Assembly: GCA_907163345.1 (NCBI GenBank) | Contig: CAJQUN010000014.1 | Location: 6,076,001-6,140,000 of the forward strand | Direction: 5' to 3' | Origin: Haberlea rhodopensis | Taxonomy: Eukaryota; Streptophyta; Magnoliopsida; Lamiales; Gesneriaceae | DNA: 64,000 nucleotides | Part shown: positions 59,701 through 64,000 of the stretch, piece by piece | Layout of the letters: the number at the start of each line of letters is the position of its first letter | How positions within the stretch are numbered: position 1 is the first letter of the stretch | The notes under the pieces: generated by a model | Databases searched by the model: none | What the model saw: only the letters and a program-made list of their open reading frames with translations | What the model was told of the DNA's origin: nothing | Position numbers and translations under genes: made by a program

Positions 59701-60103
59701 AAATTCAAGATAATATAACCCAAATCAAAAGAATATTCCGATACTCTTTTTCTCAAAAAAAGAATGAATATAAACAGTATATTCTGAATCTGAACGTAAA
59801 ATTTACATAAAATAACCTGAAAGATTGGCCAAAAGAATTGATATCGGGTGCTTCGAATCGTCCATCAGATTCCAACGTAGGCATCGCAAACCCTCCATCC
59901 AACACAAGTTCTTTCGTCTCGCGTTGAACTTTCTTCTCGTCAATGTCAAACTCTGCATCCAAAAAATAGAACAAACACATATAAATGAATCGAATTGATG
60001 GAAAAAATAAAATGCATGTCTCTATAACAAAATAAAACGTAAAAACATATTGAAAAACAGGAGGAAATATACCAAGGGGAGGCTGCTCGATGAGGATCGT
60101 CAT
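56748..60103 (-). CDS. MIOX: Inositol oxygenase (11 exons)
   Basis: Non-haem di-iron enzyme that opens myo-inositol with O2 to D-glucuronate, feeding UDP-glucuronate and cell-wall sugars; cytosolic. Exons (minus): 60073-60103, 59817-59952, 59260-59341, 58974-59178, 58789-58848, 58655-58707, 57997-58119, 57834-57903, 57658-57736, 56870-56951, 56748-56774. All introns are GT-AG and the frame closes at 315 residues, the usual plant length. All six iron ligands are present with the spacing of mouse MIOX: His126, His151-Asp152 (LIHDLGK), His224 (GHDDY), His250 (IRYHSFY), Asp283 (KYDLYSK). ATG at 60103 gives MTILIEQPPLE, as in other plant copies. A second acceptor before exon 5 (58884) would add 12 residues in frame. 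Introns 6 and 9 carry transposon insertions. Arabidopsis MIOX2 is my closest remembered relative. Confidence 0.96.
57047..57580. mobile_element. Inverted-repeat element in inositol oxygenase intron 9
   Basis: Perfect 16-bp inverted repeats TTCTAGTTTGAACAAT (57047-57062) and ATTGTTCAAACTAGAA (57565-57580) bound about 534 bp inside the 706-bp intron. The interior has no transposase. No clear target duplication was found, so the class is open. Confidence 0.55.
58229..58577. mobile_element. 349-bp hAT MITE in inositol oxygenase intron 6
   Basis: The ends are TAGGGCTGCTTAACGG and CCGTTAAGCACCACTA. The element is flanked by a perfect 8-bp target duplication ATACAGTT (58221-58228 and 58578-58585). 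Subterminal CCGGAACCGG/CCGGTTCC words surround an AT-rich centre. The tip resembles that of the hAT transposase relic at 45578-47423, which suggests the same family supplied the enzyme. Confidence 0.9.
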
Positions 60104-60204
60104 CGTCTCGAAGAAAAAGAAAGAGTCTGAAAGAAAATTGGCAAAGGGAGGAAGAAAATATGAACAGCGAATGTATTGTGAAAAAGGGTGGGAGAAGAAG
60201 AGGG

Positions 60205-60212
60205 TATTTATA
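60205..60212 (-). promoter_or_regulatory. TATA box of inositol oxygenase
   Basis: TATAAATA on the minus strand, about 100 bp before the start codon, followed by a C/T-rich leader (CCCTCTTCTTCTCCC). Confidence 0.65.
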
Positions 60213-60657
60213 GAGGGATAAAACTGTCCTTGATTGACAATTTTAAGGTTTCGAGTCCTCAACTGGAAATCTAAGTCTAATATGTATCCCGAAAGAAACG
60301 TGCGTAGGATATGACGCGTCTACCTTTGACCAACCTTCTATAGGGCGCGTGCGAACCAATACGGACGGATATCATCGAGCGTGTGTTATACGATCTGTGC
60401 TTGGAGTGGGGAAGGAATGGGAAATATTTGTTAGGATGACTCAGATGGACGTGTACTGATTTTCGTCTTTATCGGATTTTTATATCAAACCTGAGTCATA
60501 TCCGACGTCGTCTTGGGGTGTTTTTAGCGGTTAGGTAATTCAACGGCTGAGCTGTTACCAACTTACCAAAAGAGAGAGAATGGGCATTTAACGATCCTTG
60601 TTGTGCCACGTCATCACCCACTCACTTAATAACTCCTCAGAATTCTATTTTTTTTTT
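60213..60657. other. Upstream region of inositol oxygenase
   Basis: Promoter-proximal DNA of moderate G+C with motifs such as GACGTGGCACAAC on the minus strand (about 60602-60614), an ACGT-core element of the kind found in many stress- or hormone-responsive plant promoters. Function is not shown. Confidence 0.4.
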
Positions 60658-61005
60658 AAAACAAACATATATATATATATTAAATATTTTTTGTTATTTT
60701 CACGTGACGACGATGAAATTAAATTAATAATAATGTTTTCGATACGATAATTCAAAAGTCAAGAATCAAGATAAAAATAATAAAATATTTGAAAACTTCT
60801 AAAATTTTTGGAATGTTGATTTAGTTGTAGGTAAACAAACATATATATATATATTAAATATTTTTTGTTATTTTCACATGACGACGATGAAATTAAATTA
60901 ATAATAATGTTTTCGATATGATAATTCAAAAGTCAAGAATCATGATAAAAATAATAAAATATCTGAAAATTTCTAAAATTTTTGGAATGTTGATCAGATA
61001 GAGTA
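60658..61005. repeat. Tandem duplication, two copies of 174 bp
   Basis: AACAAACATATATATATATA begins at 60660 and 60834. The copies agree at nearly every position (for example CACGTGACGACG versus CACATGACGACG). Confidence 0.93.
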
Positions 61006-61610
61006 GTTGTAGGTGAATTGCAAATTCCTAAAATAAATATTTATGATATTTTTATCAAATGAAAATGGATTAAATTTATAATTTGAGAGGGTTATTTTTG
61101 ACACTTTAAAAATTATACCATGATATTAAATAATTATTTTAGTAATTCTTGTGGCAATTAATATTTATAGAATGTTTTTGAGATAGAGTTTTGGGCACGT
61201 TTATACTAGCTTTAAAAGATTTTGCTACAACTGTGGGAGTTTGGTAAGAAATAAATTCATATAGTTGGAGGCTATCTCTATAACAAATTTTTTTTTTCTT
61301 GAGAGATAGTAATTTTTTACCCCAAAATGCTATTGCTTTTATGATAAAACAAAACTATAAAACTATAATAATCATATATAACATGTAATGAAAAACTTAT
61401 TCCAATATAATTAGATTTTGCACAATAATTTGCCGTACATCTATATTTAATATTTTAAAAGATAAAAAAACGCAACTATGAGAGTCCAATCCTAATCATA
61501 TGTTTAGAGATCACACAATGATGATTATTTAAGTAAACAGCTGAATTTTAGTTTTAAAAGTTCCAAAACTTGGCCCTAACTTTTTTTTCGATAATATATT
61601 TCCAGTATTG
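61006..61610. other. AT-rich intergenic DNA
   Basis: No feature supported. Confidence 0.55.
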
Positions 61611-61614
61611 ACTG

Positions 61615-62055
61615 GAAAGTAAACCCCCTAATGTTGACCACATTTAACGCTTCGTCCCATAACATTTCAAAACGTGCAATTAACTACTGAACACTTTTAA
61701 GTAGTGTACTTAACCCTCTAAACGATATTTGGAACAATCTTCCCTAATATTCTGGCTGCAAAATCTCTCACGTGCGTTGCACTTGCCACAGTCGATGGTA
61801 TGCATGTCTTTTCATGTATTTTCTGAAGGAATTTATGGAAAATACATGAAGGACATATATACTTTCGACCGTGACATGTGAGACGCATGTGAAGGAATTT
61901 GCAGCCAGAATATTCGTGAAAATTGTTCATATATATTGTTTAGGGGGTGGGTTAAGTGCACTAGTTAAAATTATTCAGGGGGTTGAGTGCATGTTTTGAA
62001 AGGTTAAGGGATGCAGTGCTAAAATGAGGTGAATGTTAGGGAGTGTCCGCTTTTT
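61615..62055. mobile_element. Foldback (long inverted repeat) element, about 440 bp
   Basis: The left half is an imperfect reverse complement of the right half along almost its full length: CCCCTAATGTTGACC / GGTGAATGTTAGGGAG at the tips, CATTTCAAAACGTGCA / TGCATGTTTTGAAAGG, ATTCTGGCTGCAAA / TTTGCAGCCAGAAT, and TTCATGTATTTTCT / GGAAAATACATGAA at the centre (about 61825). No transposase and no clear target duplication. If transcribed it would fold into one long hairpin. Confidence 0.8.
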
Positions 62056-63041
62056 ACTCTAGTAAAAAATATATTAGATTATTAAATGTGATATCCATAC
62101 AGCAACTAATTATATATTTTTTGAAATATACCAAATTTTCTTTGAAAAGTACATTTATTTTATAATTTAATCATAAAATAAAAATCTAACAAAATAAAAT
62201 CTTAAATATAAAATTTCTTTTAATCTCTAGAATGAGGTAAATTTCCACAAAGATTACTCTTATTTTTATGAATAACAAAATAGTACAAAATAGAAACTCA
62301 AGTATAAGATTTGACGAAAAAATTGCTTCAACATAATTATATTTTACACGAAAACAGGCTGTACATAAATTTATATTTGTATTAAAATTTAATATGATTA
62401 CTACAATACATATACAACGTCCAATAGTTTGAACATTTATTAATTATCTCTCTAATTTAATGAATAATGACAATTTCCACTACTATTTATTTTTAAGACA
62501 AATTATATAAGGGACAACTGTAATTATTTCTCCATCGTTATATACTAGAGGTCTGAATTCAATACAGCTATTCTATAATGAGTTCATCCGTTATTTATCA
62601 AAATAAATGTAAAAAATCGTGATAAAATTGTTTTATAGGGGTCTTAGCCTTAATTTTCCCTATCAATAAAGAATATTTTGGATTAAACGATTTTAGTATT
62701 TAATATTGTTTCAAATTTTTCACCAAATTCCATTGAAAGAGATACAGATTTGAATCAAGAATATATTTTTAAAGATTTTATTTTATTTTTACATTTTGAA
62801 GGTGTACATTTTATTTCGATAATTTAATCAATATTTTAAAAAATAATATTGGAAAAAGCCAAAAAGAATGTGAATTATTGACGATGTTGAAGTCGGGAGT
62901 GAGAATAACCAGAAAATACTTTTTTTGGAACTTTCAAAAGTTTTGGGAGACCAAAAATTCACGGGGATGACTGCAATTCTGTTGCGATTAAACATATACT
63001 ATTTTGTCATGAGGCAATTTTTTTGGGGTATATAGCTCTAC
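62056..63041. other. AT-rich intergenic DNA
   Basis: Nothing supported in about 1 kb. Confidence 0.55.
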
Positions 63042-63625
63042 TAAGGATGGCAATGGGACAGGTCCAAATCCGAACCTGCAGTAAACCCGACCGTCGGGGT
63101 GGGTCTGGACCCGCTTCAACCGAATTTGGAAGCGGGGTGGGACGGGTCCTGGGATTGGCCGAACCCGCCCTGGACCCGCCCCGCTGTACATTTTTAATTT
63201 TTTTAAAAAAAAATTTGATATTGATTATACATTTTACTTCTTTAATTGAACAATAAAGTGTCATTATTTAATTTTATATCAAAATTCATGTGTTCATGTT
63301 AAAGAAGTTGGACATTTTGAAGAAAATATGAGCAAATTAATAAATATTTAGTAGTTTAAAGATACTTTTACAATGCTTATATAAATATTTACTAGAGAAA
63401 ACATGAAATTTAATCACAAAACTCAACTTTTGTGTTTCAAAATTGATTTCTAGCTAAATTTTTTTTTAAAAATAAAAATAAAAAAAACTGGAACCGGGGC
63501 GGGGCGGGTAAACCCGCCGGGTTCGCGGGTCTAAGCGGGGCGAGGCGGGTTCAGGTTTTATGTGTAGTGGGGTGGGTCCTGGGATTGGCCAAACGCTTCA
63601 CATACCCGACCCGTTGCCATTCCTA
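63042..63625. mobile_element. 584-bp hAT-like MITE (TAAGGATGGCAA ends)
   Basis: The left end is TAAGGATGGCAATGGGAC and the right end, reverse-complemented, TAGGAATGGCAACGGGTC. Flanks AGCTCTAC (63034-63041) and ATCTCTAC (63626-63633) agree at 7 of 8 bases. G+C-rich subterminal blocks (GACCCGCCCCGC, GGGGCGGGGCGGG) surround an AT-rich core. The open frames at both ends are by-products of these repeats. Confidence 0.85.
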
Positions 63626-63633
63626 ATCTCTAC

Positions 63634-64000
63634 TCTTTTTTTTTTTTTTTTGAGATGGGAGAGAAGATTTTAAAGTATTTTAAATGGTCATAGTCAGCCT
63701 CGAAACATAAACGTCTCAAATAGGACATTGGTGAGAAACCATAAAAGAAAACCCCAATTTCTGTATCTCTATTATATTATAATTAACGAAAAACATTGGA
63801 CAAACAAGCAAAAACATTCATCGATAATCATAGTATTTTATAAAATAATCATATCACTCTGAATCAAATAAAAACAACAAAATTAATATAAACCACTATT
63901 AATTAAATATAAATTATTAGAAGTTTTTTACATTGTCAGGACCAATAACGTATTTTAATTACATTTGATACGATGCGGGAGAAAGATGGTCATATCATAA
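63634..64000. other. AT-rich end of the window
   Basis: A T-run at about 63636-63652; nothing else supported. Confidence 0.55.

Noticed and set aside
59753..60262. 169-codon frame as the first exon of MIOX
   Set aside because: It reads through the leader and intron 1; the true start and donor are at 60103 and 60072.

Overview
This is a transposon-rich, AT-rich piece of a flowering-plant nuclear chromosome, almost certainly a eudicot. The evidence is split genes with GT-AG introns, a plant CLE peptide gene, a plant-only G-type lectin receptor kinase, a plant-type inositol oxygenase, and plant families of Ty3/gypsy chromovirus, Ty1/copia, LINE, hAT and Helitron elements. I cannot name the species. 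A run of exactly 500 N at 30538-31037 is an assembly gap.

Left part (1-30500). This is mostly repeats: an LTR-like remnant at the left edge (1-2340), a local tandem duplication (3531-5340), a clean solo LTR with a perfect 5-bp target-site duplication (5710-7775), a 5'-truncated LINE tail (14044-15023), a 1.8-kb hAT-like element carrying an unusual 26-copy minisatellite (17459-19277), a Helitron 3' end (20003), nested hAT-like MITEs (24270-25272) and a 403-bp Helitron (29592-29994). The genes are a CLE27-like secreted peptide gene (11673-12002, minus) and a frameshifted copy of a conserved plant gene of unknown function (about 26440-28290, minus).

Middle (30538-42190). A chromodomain-bearing Ty3/gypsy element (Tekay/Del type) lies here. 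Its 5' LTR start is lost in the gap, and its coding region is broken by frameshifts and by a deletion in reverse transcriptase. It sits inside an older minus-strand Ty1/copia relic, whose primer-binding site and LTR are visible near 41770-42190.

Right part (42270-60220). This is the gene-bearing stretch: AP-4 sigma adaptin (42378-44867, plus, 4 exons), a frameshifted hAT transposase relic (45578-47423), a complete G-type lectin S-receptor-like kinase (47545-51852, minus, 8 exons) and myo-inositol oxygenase (56748-60103, minus, 11 exons, all six iron ligands present). AP-4 sigma and inositol oxygenase are also immediate neighbours in Arabidopsis (At2g19790 and At2g19800, from memory), so this is conserved microsynteny with kinase and transposon material between them. 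A short piece of plastid DNA (trnA to rrn23 spacer) sits at about 54277-54402.

Right edge (60220-64000). No genes; a tandem duplication, a 440-bp foldback and another hAT-like MITE.

I did not find a convincing new multi-gene system. The most unusual items are the minisatellite inside a hAT-like element, a family link between the hAT transposase relic and a MITE sitting in an inositol oxygenase intron, a tandem triplication that copied the end of a MITE, and a possible 12-residue in-frame splice variant in inositol oxygenase.
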